DNA of 64,000 bases from Centipeda periodontii DSM 2778 (GTDB taxonomy: Bacteria > Bacillota > Negativicutes > Selenomonadales > Selenomonadaceae): contig NZ_GL892076.1 of assembly GCF_000213975.1 (NCBI RefSeq), positions 2,030,125 to 2,094,124 of the forward strand, written 5' to 3'. Numbering within the stretch: position 1 is the stretch's first letter; every line of letters starts with the position of its first letter. The notes beneath the pieces are model-generated. The model was not told the origin of the DNA. It made no database searches and saw nothing but the letters and a program-made list of their open reading frames with translations. The position numbers and the translations under genes were made by a program. This document shows, piece after piece, positions 35,132 to 42,288 of the stretch.

Positions 35132-35166
35132 AAATGAATTATACCATCCAAATTCATTTTTTACAA
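35132..35166 (-). promoter_or_regulatory. promoter and operator of the gutM-srlEAB operon
   Basis: TTGTAA (35161-35166) and TATAAT (35138-35143) on the minus strand are 17 bp apart. A perfect inverted repeat, AAATGAATT and AATTCATTT, overlaps the -10 and spacer (35132-35159), a good position for a repressor such as the nearby SorC-type protein. Which regulator binds is inference. Confidence 0.7.
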
Positions 35167-35237
35167 TAATTGCTTTCTTGAATTTTTGTAAATGTAATTA
35201 CTCATTTCCGATTGCCTTGTCATTTGTTCCAATATAA

Positions 35238-35263
35238 AAAGCTGTCGGACAAATCGACAGCTT
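35238..35263 (-). terminator. terminator of the class II aldolase gene
   Basis: Arms AAAGCTGTCG and CGACAGCTTT enclose a short loop, about 18 bp past the aldolase stop codon. It is followed on the minus strand by TTATATT. It separates the aldolase gene from the gutM operon. Confidence 0.85.
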
Positions 35264-35280
35264 TGTTAGAAGAAAACGCT

Positions 35281-36117
35281 TTATGACGTTTTGGAGATGA
35301 GATTGATGTAATGCGTGAGCACCTTGCGCATCCCCTCGTCTACCGCCTTCTGTGTCTCGATCAAAGAGTCCGTATGCGCCGCCTTGATCTCCGCCATCGC
35401 GCCAACGAGAAAGTCCGTATAGATGTTCAGCTTCGTAATGCCCTCGCGTACGGCGCGGTGCAGATTCTCATCCCCTGTGCCGGATCCGCCGTGCAGTACG
35501 AGCGGTACGGGAACGGCAGCAGCAAGCTCACGCAGGCGCTCGAAGTTCAGCTCCGGTGTCTTATTGCTCTTGTAAACACCATGCGAGGTACCGATGGATA
35601 CAGCAAGAGAATCGACGCCCGTCGCCTCCACAAAGATCTTTGCTTCCTCCACCGTTGTATAGACACTGTCCGAGGTTGCGCCCTCAACCCCCTCGGAGGC
35701 TCCCCCGACATGACCGATCTCCGCCTCGACACTGACCCCTTTGGTATGCGCGTAGTCAACGACTTCCTTCGTCAAACGAATATTCTCATCCATATCTTTC
35801 ATGGAGGCATCCAGCATAACAGAGGTAAAACCAAGCTCGATTGCGCGGTGCAGGAAATCAAAATCCTGCCCGTGATCGAGATGCAGCACGATCGGCGTCG
35901 TCACCTTCTCTGCCCAATATTTGCCGACAAGTGCCGCCTCTTCAAGAGAGATCAGCCCAGAATGCCCCTGTGCAAATGAGAGCAGGATCGGGGTTTTGAG
36001 TGCGTCTGCCGTCTGCACAAAAATGCGCGCGGCATTCAGTGTGAGAAAGTCGGGCGCAACAATACCGTAGCGCCCGGCTTTTGCGGCATCGAGCACAGAT
36101 TTTCCATCAACCAACAT
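35281..36117 (-). CDS. class II fructose-bisphosphate aldolase family protein
   Basis: The 278-residue zinc aldolase is of the FbaA/GatY/KbaY family. Zinc ligands His82 in LHLDHGQD, His179 in GTSHGVY and His209 in VLHGGSGTG are conserved, as is the phosphate-binding LNIYTD segment. Members cleave ketose 1,6-bisphosphates or tagatose bisphosphate to dihydroxyacetone phosphate and an aldehyde phosphate. Placement between the glucitol-type PTS and a GntR regulator, with a GntR operator just upstream, points to a catabolic aldolase for a specific sugar rather than glycolysis. It forms a single-gene transcript. Confidence 0.92.
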   Translation of the reverse strand: MLVDGKSVLDAAKAGRYGIVAPDFLTLNAARIFVQTADALKTPILLSFAQGHSGLISLEEAALVGKYWAEKVTTPIVLHLDHGQDFDFLHRAIELGFTSVMLDASMKDMDENIRLTKEVVDYAHTKGVSVEAEIGHVGGASEGVEGATSDSVYTTVEEAKIFVEATGVDSLAVSIGTSHGVYKSNKTPELNFERLRELAAAVPVPLVLHGGSGTGDENLHRAVREGITKLNIYTDFLVGAMAEIKAAHTDSLIETQKAVDEGMRKVLTHYINLISKTS

Positions 36118-36158
36118 GAGAATTCCTCCTTTTCTGAAATCACATTCATTTTTTGATT

Positions 36159-36209
36159 ATCATATGTCAGAGAAATCCATTTGTCAATCGTTTTATTTAC
36201 CAGTGGTTA
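36159..36209 (-). promoter_or_regulatory. aldolase promoter with GntR operator
   Basis: On the minus strand TTGACA (36182-36187) and TATGAT (36159-36164) are 17 bp apart, an excellent promoter for the class II aldolase. TTACCAGTGGTTA at 36197-36209 lies 9 bp upstream of the -35 box and matches the two operators at 37021 and 37042. Confidence 0.7.
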
Positions 36210-36938
36210 TTATTTTTTTGTCGAACGCACACGAAACCGACTGCGGAATGCATCTGCCTTCGACGTTGCATACTGAATGATCCGTCCTTCACGATCCGTC
36301 GTCAGGATGCGTGTGACGAAGATTGGCGCCTGCTCTGCCACCTCAAGATAGAGCGCGATCTCGGGCGTGGCGTGAATCACCTCGATGGTCTTGTCCTCTG
36401 CATAGGGATGGACATCATGTGCCTCGAGCGTGCGCAGGAGTCCGTGCTGCGTGAAATCCGTGTGCACCAGCTCGGGGCAGAGCGCGAGCGGGATATAGTC
36501 ATCCGTGACGGCATAGATCTTCTCATCCACATAGCGCAGACGTTTGAGATGAAAGACGAGCGTCTCCTCGGCGAGTCCGAGCATAGAGGCAAGGTTGCCG
36601 CGCGCGGGCTCGACAACCTGCTGCAGAACCGTGCTCCGCGTGACGCGCCCCTCTGCCGAAAACATCTGCGCGAGTCCGAACCCTCGCTGTGCTGCCTCGG
36701 AATAATCGACGGGGATTTTCTCCCCCGTGTAGAACGAGCCGCGCCCCTGCATGCGCACAATCTTATTCTCCGCCTCGAGCAGTTCGAGTGCCTTGCGTAC
36801 GGTCGGCCGACTCACACCGAGAATCTGACAGAGTTCCCGCTCACCCGGGATCGGTGAGAAATATGCGAGATCGGCGAACTGCTTCTCCATTGCATCGCGA
36901 ATCTTCTCATGCAGACGCTGCTGTTTTTTGCTCGACAT
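36210..36938 (-). CDS. GntR/HutC-type regulator with UTRA domain
   Basis: The 242-residue protein has a winged helix-turn-helix of the GntR type (LAYFSPIPGERELCQILGVSRPTVRKALELLEAE) and a C-terminal UTRA effector domain (LVFHLKRLRYVDEKIYAVTDDYIP, IFVTRILTTDREGRIIQYATSKADAFRSRF). UTRA regulators bind small, usually phosphorylated, sugars. Copies of TTACC-N3-GGTAA lie on both sides of the gene, upstream of the aldolase and of the divergent TIM-like gene, so it probably controls both. The ATG at 36938 has AAAGGAGGG upstream. Confidence 0.92.
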   Translation of the reverse strand: MSSKKQQRLHEKIRDAMEKQFADLAYFSPIPGERELCQILGVSRPTVRKALELLEAENKIVRMQGRGSFYTGEKIPVDYSEAAQRGFGLAQMFSAEGRVTRSTVLQQVVEPARGNLASMLGLAEETLVFHLKRLRYVDEKIYAVTDDYIPLALCPELVHTDFTQHGLLRTLEAHDVHPYAEDKTIEVIHATPEIALYLEVAEQAPIFVTRILTTDREGRIIQYATSKADAFRSRFRVRSTKK

Positions 36939-37007
36939 GAACAGCCCTCCTTTTTTACTTTTGTTATAGTATGGGATTACTTGTCTTTTTGTCAACAGGA
37001 AAGCCTC

Positions 37008-37054
37008 TTGCAAGTATATTTTACCTGTGGTAATATTTTATTAACCAATGGTAA
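37008..37054 (+). promoter_or_regulatory. TIM-like/yjbQ promoter with two GntR operators
   Basis: On the plus strand TTGCAA (37008-37013) and TAATAT (37031-37036) are 17 bp apart. TTACCTGTGGTAA (37021-37033) fills the spacer and TAACCAATGGTAA (37042-37054) covers the expected start site. Their centres are 21 bp apart, two helical turns, so two dimers could bind one face. This geometry suggests repression by the adjacent GntR protein. Confidence 0.75.
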
Positions 37055-37083
37055 TTAATCATCTCATACAGGAGGTCATCATC

Positions 37084-37791
37084 ATGAAGAGCAGCCTTGC
37101 CCCCTTCCTCGTTGTCAACCCAAAGTCCTATCTCTACGGCAAAAAGTCACTTGCGCTTGCACGGGCTGCCGATCATGCTTCCAAGGAGACGGGACTGAAG
37201 ATCTACTTCACCTGCCCCTTCTCCGATATTCGTTACATTCGTGAGAACACCGAGGCGATCATCGTCACGGCACAGGCGATGGAGAGCCTGAAACCGGGGC
37301 GCGGCATGGGGCATCTCCTCCCCGAGGCGCTCTACGAGGCGGGTGCGCGCGCGACCTTTCTCAACCACGCGGAGAACCCCATGACGATGGCAGAGCTCGC
37401 AAAGACGATTGCACGCGCACGCGAGCTTGGCATCGAGACGATTGCCTGCGCAGATTCGCTCGCTGAGGGAACAGCCATTGCCGCATTCCATCCCGATATC
37501 CTTCTCTGCGAGCCGACCGATCTCATCGGCACCGGCAAAACCGCAGATGACAGCTACACGACCTCGATTGTCGCAAAGATCCGCAGCATCGATCCCACTA
37601 TTGGCATCATGATCGCCTCCGGCATCACGACGGCAGACGATGTCTACCGTGTCGTACGCCTCGGTGCGGATGGCAGCGGTGCGACAAGCGGTATTCTGAA
37701 CGCCCCCGATCCGGCAGAGCGCATCATGGAGATGGCAGAGGCGATTGTACGTGCTGCAGAGGCACGTGAGGCAACCGAGGGTGCGGCATAA
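37084..37791 (+). CDS. triosephosphate isomerase family protein (archaeal-like TIM)
   Basis: The 235-residue protein is a short TIM of the archaeal type. Active-site equivalents are Asn12 and Lys14 in VVNPKSY, His95 in LNHAE, Glu143 in LCEPTDLIGTG and phosphate loop 6 IGTGKTA (148-154). It is shorter than the usual roughly 250-residue bacterial TpiA and lies in a sugar operon under GntR control. It may therefore be a dedicated isomerase for a triose or tetrulose phosphate, as known for TIM-like enzymes of erythritol and erythrulose pathways. A housekeeping role cannot be excluded. The ATG at 37084 follows AGGAGGTCATC. Confidence 0.88.
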   Translation: MKSSLAPFLVVNPKSYLYGKKSLALARAADHASKETGLKIYFTCPFSDIRYIRENTEAIIVTAQAMESLKPGRGMGHLLPEALYEAGARATFLNHAENPMTMAELAKTIARARELGIETIACADSLAEGTAIAAFHPDILLCEPTDLIGTGKTADDSYTTSIVAKIRSIDPTIGIMIASGITTADDVYRVVRLGADGSGATSGILNAPDPAERIMEMAEAIVRAAEAREATEGAA

Positions 37792-37803
37792 GGGAGAATC
37801 ATC

Positions 37804-38325
37804 ATGAGCGTATTTAAGAAGAAGTTGACTCTCACATCGCACGGCGGCACACCGACCTTTATCAACATCACCGCAGAACTGCGCGCCGCCATCGAAGAGA
37901 GCGGCATTGCAGAGGGCATTGCGACCGTCATCTCTCCACACACCACCTGCGGCGTATTCTTTGAGGAGTTCGTGCACGATGTCGATGAGACGGGCACGGA
38001 GTTCCTGCAGAACGATCTCAATGCTGTTCTTGAAAAGATCATCCCGAACCAGACAGGTTGGAACCAGTACCAGTATCCCGGCGCGGAACACTATCGCGCC
38101 GTCGAGAGTTGGCCCGATGCCGATGTGTATCTGCCGGGCGGCGACCGCACGGCGCTCTGGAACTGTGACGCCCACCTCAAGGCGACCCTCATCGGCTCCT
38201 CAGAGACCTTTGAGGTCGCGGACGGCAAGCTCGCCGTCGGTACAACCGGCTACTGCTACTTCGTCGACTTCGACCGCACGCGATCGCGCACACGAAAGTG
38301 TACGATTGTGGTGATGGGTGAATAA
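37804..38325 (+). CDS. YjbQ family (UPF0047) protein
   Basis: The 173-residue protein carries the YjbQ signature SPHTTCGVFFEE, with His46 and two Glu residues, and a C-terminal GTTGYCYFVDFDRTRSRTRKCTIVVMG strand pair. The family is a small metal-containing barrel with reported weak thiamine-phosphate synthase activity; its physiological role is unclear. It starts 12 bp after the TIM-like gene and must be co-transcribed with it, which suggests a function in handling a sugar phosphate or reactive carbonyl. Confidence 0.88.
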   Translation: MSVFKKKLTLTSHGGTPTFINITAELRAAIEESGIAEGIATVISPHTTCGVFFEEFVHDVDETGTEFLQNDLNAVLEKIIPNQTGWNQYQYPGAEHYRAVESWPDADVYLPGGDRTALWNCDAHLKATLIGSSETFEVADGKLAVGTTGYCYFVDFDRTRSRTRKCTIVVMGE

Positions 38326-38340
38326 TACAGATAGCAAGTG

Positions 38341-38392
38341 AAAAAGCACAAAGTCATCTCCGCATGAAAACGGCACAGACTTTGTGCTTTTT
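38341..38392. terminator. bidirectional terminator between yjbQ and deoD
   Basis: Perfect 15-bp arms AAAAAGCACAAAGTC and GACTTTGTGCTTTTT, between convergent stop codons. Confidence 0.88.
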
Positions 38393-38404
38393 GTGTGGGA
38401 TTTT

Positions 38405-39112
38405 TCAGCCGATCACAGTCTCAAGTGCGATCTTGATCATATCGTTGAACGTCGTTTGCCGCTCCTCTGCCGTGCAGCGTTCCCCCGTGAGGAGATGGTC
38501 GCTGACCGTGAAGAGTGCGAGCGCCTGCCGCCCGTATTTTGCCGCGAGCGTATAGAGCGCTGCCGCCTCCATCTCTACAGCGAAAACGCCGTACTGACGG
38601 AGCTTTGCGTTATCGATCTCCTCATCATAAAAACGATCGACGGAGATGACGTTGCCGACACGCACAGGAAGGTTCAGCTTTCGCGCATTCTCCACAGCAG
38701 CAGAGAGGAGGTCATAGTCCGCGAGCGGTGCATAGTTGATCGCACCGCCGAAGATGCTCCGAATCATACCGGAGTCTGTCGTTGCGCCCTGCGCAATGAA
38801 GACATCGCGCAGTTTGACCTTCTCGTGCATACCGCCACAGGTACCGACACGGATGAGCTTCTGCACATGATAATAGTCCATCAGCTCATTGACATAGATG
38901 GAGATGGAGGGCATGCCCATGCCCGTTCCCTGTACGGATACAGGAACGCCGTGATACGTCCCCGTATAGCCGAGGATATTGCGGATAGATGTGTATTCCT
39001 TCGCCCCCTCAAGAAAATTCTCCGCGATGAACTTCGCACGCAGCGGATCCCCCGGCAGCAGGATGCGCTCGGCGATCTCGCCCTTTTCGGCAGCAATATG
39101 CAATGAACTCAT
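38405..39112 (-). CDS. deoD: purine nucleoside phosphorylase, DeoD type
   Basis: The 235-residue hexameric-type enzyme phosphorolyses purine nucleosides to base and ribose-1-phosphate. [67 protein letters not shown] and [11 protein letters not shown] are all standard DeoD segments including the phosphate, ribose and base (Asp in VSDH) sites. It stands alone between the sugar region and the tetrapyrrole locus. Confidence 0.96.
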   Translation of the reverse strand: MSSLHIAAEKGEIAERILLPGDPLRAKFIAENFLEGAKEYTSIRNILGYTGTYHGVPVSVQGTGMGMPSISIYVNELMDYYHVQKLIRVGTCGGMHEKVKLRDVFIAQGATTDSGMIRSIFGGAINYAPLADYDLLSAAVENARKLNLPVRVGNVISVDRFYDEEIDNAKLRQYGVFAVEMEAAALYTLAAKYGRQALALFTVSDHLLTGERCTAEERQTTFNDMIKIALETVIG

Positions 39113-39223
39113 AGGTACGCTCCTCTTCTGATCTCAACACAGCATGGATATATCCGCAGACATTCTCCCTCCATTTTATCAGGGCTCTCCTGAAAATCAA
39201 GCCTTCCTGCTGTTGTTTTACAA

Positions 39224-41143
39224 TCAGAAGCTCTGCTCCACCCCGATCATGAAGTTGCGGCCCGGTGCCGTCCACCACTGTCCGCGAGAGCCATACCTTA
39301 CATTCGAATGCTCGGCATAGAACTGGTTGAAGATATTATTCGCCTTGAGATAAACTTTTGTCGCGTCAGCGATCTGGTAGTTCATCGCAAGATCGACAAC
39401 CCAGTAGTTATCGGTCGGGAATGCCCCACTCACAGGTCCCGGACGACCGATCATACCACGTGCAAGGAGCGAAGAATCGAAGTCACGGTTGCGGTAGTCC
39501 ACACCGATGTTCCACTGATCCCTTGGCAGATAACCGTCGATATTTACGTCACGCTGTGCCGTCTTTCCAACATGTGTCTGTGTATATCCGAGGCGTGCGC
39601 GCAGGTGGGAATCAATGCGCTTTGCGAATTGCAGTGACCATCCATGCGCGTCCTCATCCCCAACATTGATATTCTGATAGGTCATGGGATGGTAACCGAT
39701 TCGGTTCTTCGAATGGCGCTTGAAATAGCTCGCCGTAAGGCTGAGTCCTCTGCCAAAGTCATGTGCAATGCCGATTTCCTTCGTATTGCCCGACTCCGGT
39801 TTGAGCTTTGCATTCCCATAGGTCGGCGCATAGAGTTGATTGGGTGTCGGCGTGATAAAATATTCACTATAAGAAACATAAGCATGCGTCATCGGATCAA
39901 TGTCATACCCAAGGCTGACGCTCGGACTGTTGTGGCTGCCGAATGCAGAGTTGCTGTCATGACGAATGCCTGCCGTGAGCTTCAATGTGGGAATGATACT
40001 CCACTGATCCTGAAGGTAGAAGGAGCGGTTCAAAAGAGTGCGATCACCGATACTTACAGCGCCGCCGTTCTTGATCGTCGTATCATCCTTCGTAAACTCA
40101 AAGCCCGCTGTCAGCAGGTGATCACCAAGCTGCTTGTCAAACTGGTCGCTAAATCTCCATGTTTGAACGTCAAAATCATAAAAAGATTTCACGGGCAAGA
40201 GCGTCAGCCAATCCAAGCTGTAAGTGGTAAGATCATAATTATACTTACTGCGGGAGACACTCATCTGATTCTTTGTCGAGTCGTCGATCTGCACATTCCA
40301 AATCAGGTTGGTATCAAAATGATCATAGTTCCCAAGATTAACTGGAAACCCCTGCTCTTTTTCATAGAGGGCCTGATAGTGATCCGAGTCCTTATAGGAA
40401 CGGAAATTAAGAGCGAGATAGGACGCCTTGCTCAAATCCTTGCCAATGTGAACATTGACCGAGTCGGCATCCAGTTTCGATGGTGTCTTGTTTCCATGCG
40501 CGTCCTTGAAGTCACTGCTCTTGTCCTTTTGGTACTTAACACGCCAATCCCAGCCGTTCGCACTGCCCTCATTTGCCACGCTATAGAGCTGGCGACCATA
40601 GCTGCCGTAGCCGATGCCGAGCGTTGTCTTCACTCCCTGCGCCTTCTTCGTGATGATGTTGATGACACCCCCCTTTGCATCTGAGCCATAGAGCGTCGAT
40701 GCCGAGCCATGCAGCACCTCAATGCGCTCGATACCACTGAGATCCTTCAACGCAGACGCAAGAGATGCACCAAAGCCGCCCGCATAGTTCTGCCGAACAC
40801 CGTCAATGAGAAGAACAACATCCTCCGAACCATTGATATAGAATTTGGTACTGTTATTGTATCCTGCTGGTGCATACTGATTGACCGCAACCCCGGGCAC
40901 ATCGCGCAGAGCCTGCGTCAGATCAGTGTAGTGACGGCGCTCGATATCCTTGCCCGTAATCACCGTGATATTCGCGTTTGCCTTCAGTTCCTCGTTGGGC
41001 GTTCGCGTCGCCGTGACAACGGTCTCTCCAAGTGCATGCTCATCCGCAGAGTTATTGTGATCTGCCGCGTACGTTTGCCCCCCGATGGACAGGATACCAA
41101 AGGCAAGCGCAGCTGTCACAGCTATGCGAATACTCTTCTTCAT
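39224..41143 (-). CDS. TonB-dependent outer-membrane receptor 1
   Basis: The 639-residue protein has a signal peptide ending near residue 26 and a TonB-box-like ETVVTATRTPN (from residue 40). The plug domain shows VITGKDIERRHYTDLTQALRDVPGV and SASTLYGSDAKGGVINIITKKAQG, followed by a 22-strand barrel that ends in Phe. It is very similar throughout to receptor 3 at 60224-62119, so the two are paralogues. It would import a large or scarce ligand across the outer membrane with energy from TonB. The gene lies 86 bp downstream of the epimerase-like gene. Confidence 0.95.
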   Translation of the reverse strand: MKKSIRIAVTAALAFGILSIGGQTYAADHNNSADEHALGETVVTATRTPNEELKANANITVITGKDIERRHYTDLTQALRDVPGVAVNQYAPAGYNNSTKFYINGSEDVVLLIDGVRQNYAGGFGASLASALKDLSGIERIEVLHGSASTLYGSDAKGGVINIITKKAQGVKTTLGIGYGSYGRQLYSVANEGSANGWDWRVKYQKDKSSDFKDAHGNKTPSKLDADSVNVHIGKDLSKASYLALNFRSYKDSDHYQALYEKEQGFPVNLGNYDHFDTNLIWNVQIDDSTKNQMSVSRSKYNYDLTTYSLDWLTLLPVKSFYDFDVQTWRFSDQFDKQLGDHLLTAGFEFTKDDTTIKNGGAVSIGDRTLLNRSFYLQDQWSIIPTLKLTAGIRHDSNSAFGSHNSPSVSLGYDIDPMTHAYVSYSEYFITPTPNQLYAPTYGNAKLKPESGNTKEIGIAHDFGRGLSLTASYFKRHSKNRIGYHPMTYQNINVGDEDAHGWSLQFAKRIDSHLRARLGYTQTHVGKTAQRDVNIDGYLPRDQWNIGVDYRNRDFDSSLLARGMIGRPGPVSGAFPTDNYWVVDLAMNYQIADATKVYLKANNIFNQFYAEHSNVRYGSRGQWWTAPGRNFMIGVEQSF

Positions 41144-41196
41144 CGTGAACTCCTCCTAAAATTTCATCCTACTGCAAATAAGATCTTCTTATGACA

Positions 41197-41218
41197 CTGT
41201 TGGCATGGACTCCAACAG
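41197..41218 (-). other. hairpin upstream of TonB-dependent receptor 1
   Basis: CTGTTGG and CCAACAG (7-bp arms, 8-base loop) in the short gap after the epimerase-like gene. Without a T run it is unlikely to be a full terminator; it may tune expression of the receptor relative to the upstream gene. Confidence 0.4.
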
Positions 41219-41229
41219 GCAAGAGCTCT

Positions 41230-42198
41230 TTACAAAATCCCCAACGCAAAGCGCTGCGTCCGCAATTTCTGCTCCAAGTCCGCCCGCGATCGATGCAGGA
41301 ACTCGTGGACGAGATAATCCGGCTGAACCATATCGACGATCCTGCGCGCTGCCTCTGTCCGGAACGGCTCATGACGATCGACATGGCGCACGTAGTCCAT
41401 CGTCTCCCGCCAATCGAGGGGATGAAACTCGCCCATGTGCCGATGTATCATCTCCCGTGTATACGCACCGGAAAGCGACTGATGCAGGTGAACCCCGCAG
41501 ATGCGCTTGCCCAACGCCCCGAGCGCGTGATAGATCTTCGCCACATATGCAGCACCGTCGGACTCGCTTCGCAGATCGAAGTTCGTGTTCATCAGATGCC
41601 CAACATCCAGCATAAAACCTGCATTGTCATAGTCGATTCGCTCCAGGAGCATTTCGGCAAGATGCGGTTCACGAAAAGTCAGCCCCGGCCACCAAAGATT
41701 TTCAAAGAGGAGCCGACATCCCTGCGGAATTTCACGCGCAATTTCATTCACGAGCTCAATCGTCGCACGGATGACAGACTCATCCGACATGGAAAATCTT
41801 CGCGCATACATCTCCGATGTCCGATTGTGTGCGACATGAAAGATGATATAATGCGGCTGACATTCCGCCGCCTGCCTCAAATTTTCCTTCCACGCCGCCA
41901 CCCAATCACCGGTATCCAGTGAACCATAATATCTGCGGATATTCTCCTCACTGCCGAACTCCTCCATGAGCGCAACACGATCGCCGCGCCAAAAATCCAC
42001 CCATGTCGGCCAGAACATGAGATGCACGCCCTTGATATAGGTCGGTGGAAACATCACGCGATCCCACGGCGCACAGAGCATGAATTCGATGCCGTCCAGC
42101 TCATGTACGCGCAGGAGCGTCGGAAGAGTGTCCGCACTGTTTTGCAGCACATTCTCCACATCACAGTCCGCATTGGAGAGATTCGTCAGTGCAAGCAT
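41230..42198 (-). CDS. xylose isomerase-like TIM barrel protein
   Basis: The 322-residue protein belongs to the AP_endonuc_2 sugar epimerase/isomerase superfamily. LLFENLWWPGLTF, AGFMLDVGHLMNTN and ICGVHLHQSL supply the usual Glu, Asp/His and His metal ligands, and HYIIFHVAHNRTSEM is a fourth strand motif. Similar proteins are found next to corrinoid and metallophore uptake genes, but no substrate is established to my knowledge. It is co-oriented with the tetrapyrrole locus and is the first gene after an AT-rich palindromic control region. Confidence 0.82.
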   Translation of the reverse strand: MLALTNLSNADCDVENVLQNSADTLPTLLRVHELDGIEFMLCAPWDRVMFPPTYIKGVHLMFWPTWVDFWRGDRVALMEEFGSEENIRRYYGSLDTGDWVAAWKENLRQAAECQPHYIIFHVAHNRTSEMYARRFSMSDESVIRATIELVNEIAREIPQGCRLLFENLWWPGLTFREPHLAEMLLERIDYDNAGFMLDVGHLMNTNFDLRSESDGAAYVAKIYHALGALGKRICGVHLHQSLSGAYTREMIHRHMGEFHPLDWRETMDYVRHVDRHEPFRTEAARRIVDMVQPDYLVHEFLHRSRADLEQKLRTQRFALGIL

Positions 42199-42222
42199 AT
42201 GCCCCCCGTTCTACAACAAATG

Positions 42223-42258
42223 ATAGTGTTAGATTATATTGCAATATTTTAACACTAT
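42223..42258 (-). promoter_or_regulatory. palindromic promoter region of the epimerase-receptor 1 pair
   Basis: Nine-base arms ATAGTGTTA (42223-42231) and TAACACTAT (42250-42258) flank an inner palindrome ATATTGCAATAT (42236-42247). On the minus strand a TATAAT box lies inside. The design is of a promoter that a dimeric regulator can cover. No clear -35 box is present, so activation is also possible. Confidence 0.6.
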
Positions 42259-42288
42259 TCTCACAGGCTGTAAAGAAGGGCGTAAGTC

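Noticed and set aside
42199-42288. A cobalamin riboswitch before the epimerase and receptor 1 genes
   Set aside because: The gap is only 90 bp, AT-rich and palindromic; it is too short for the aptamer and I could not find a B12-box-like element. No other gap inside the locus is long enough.
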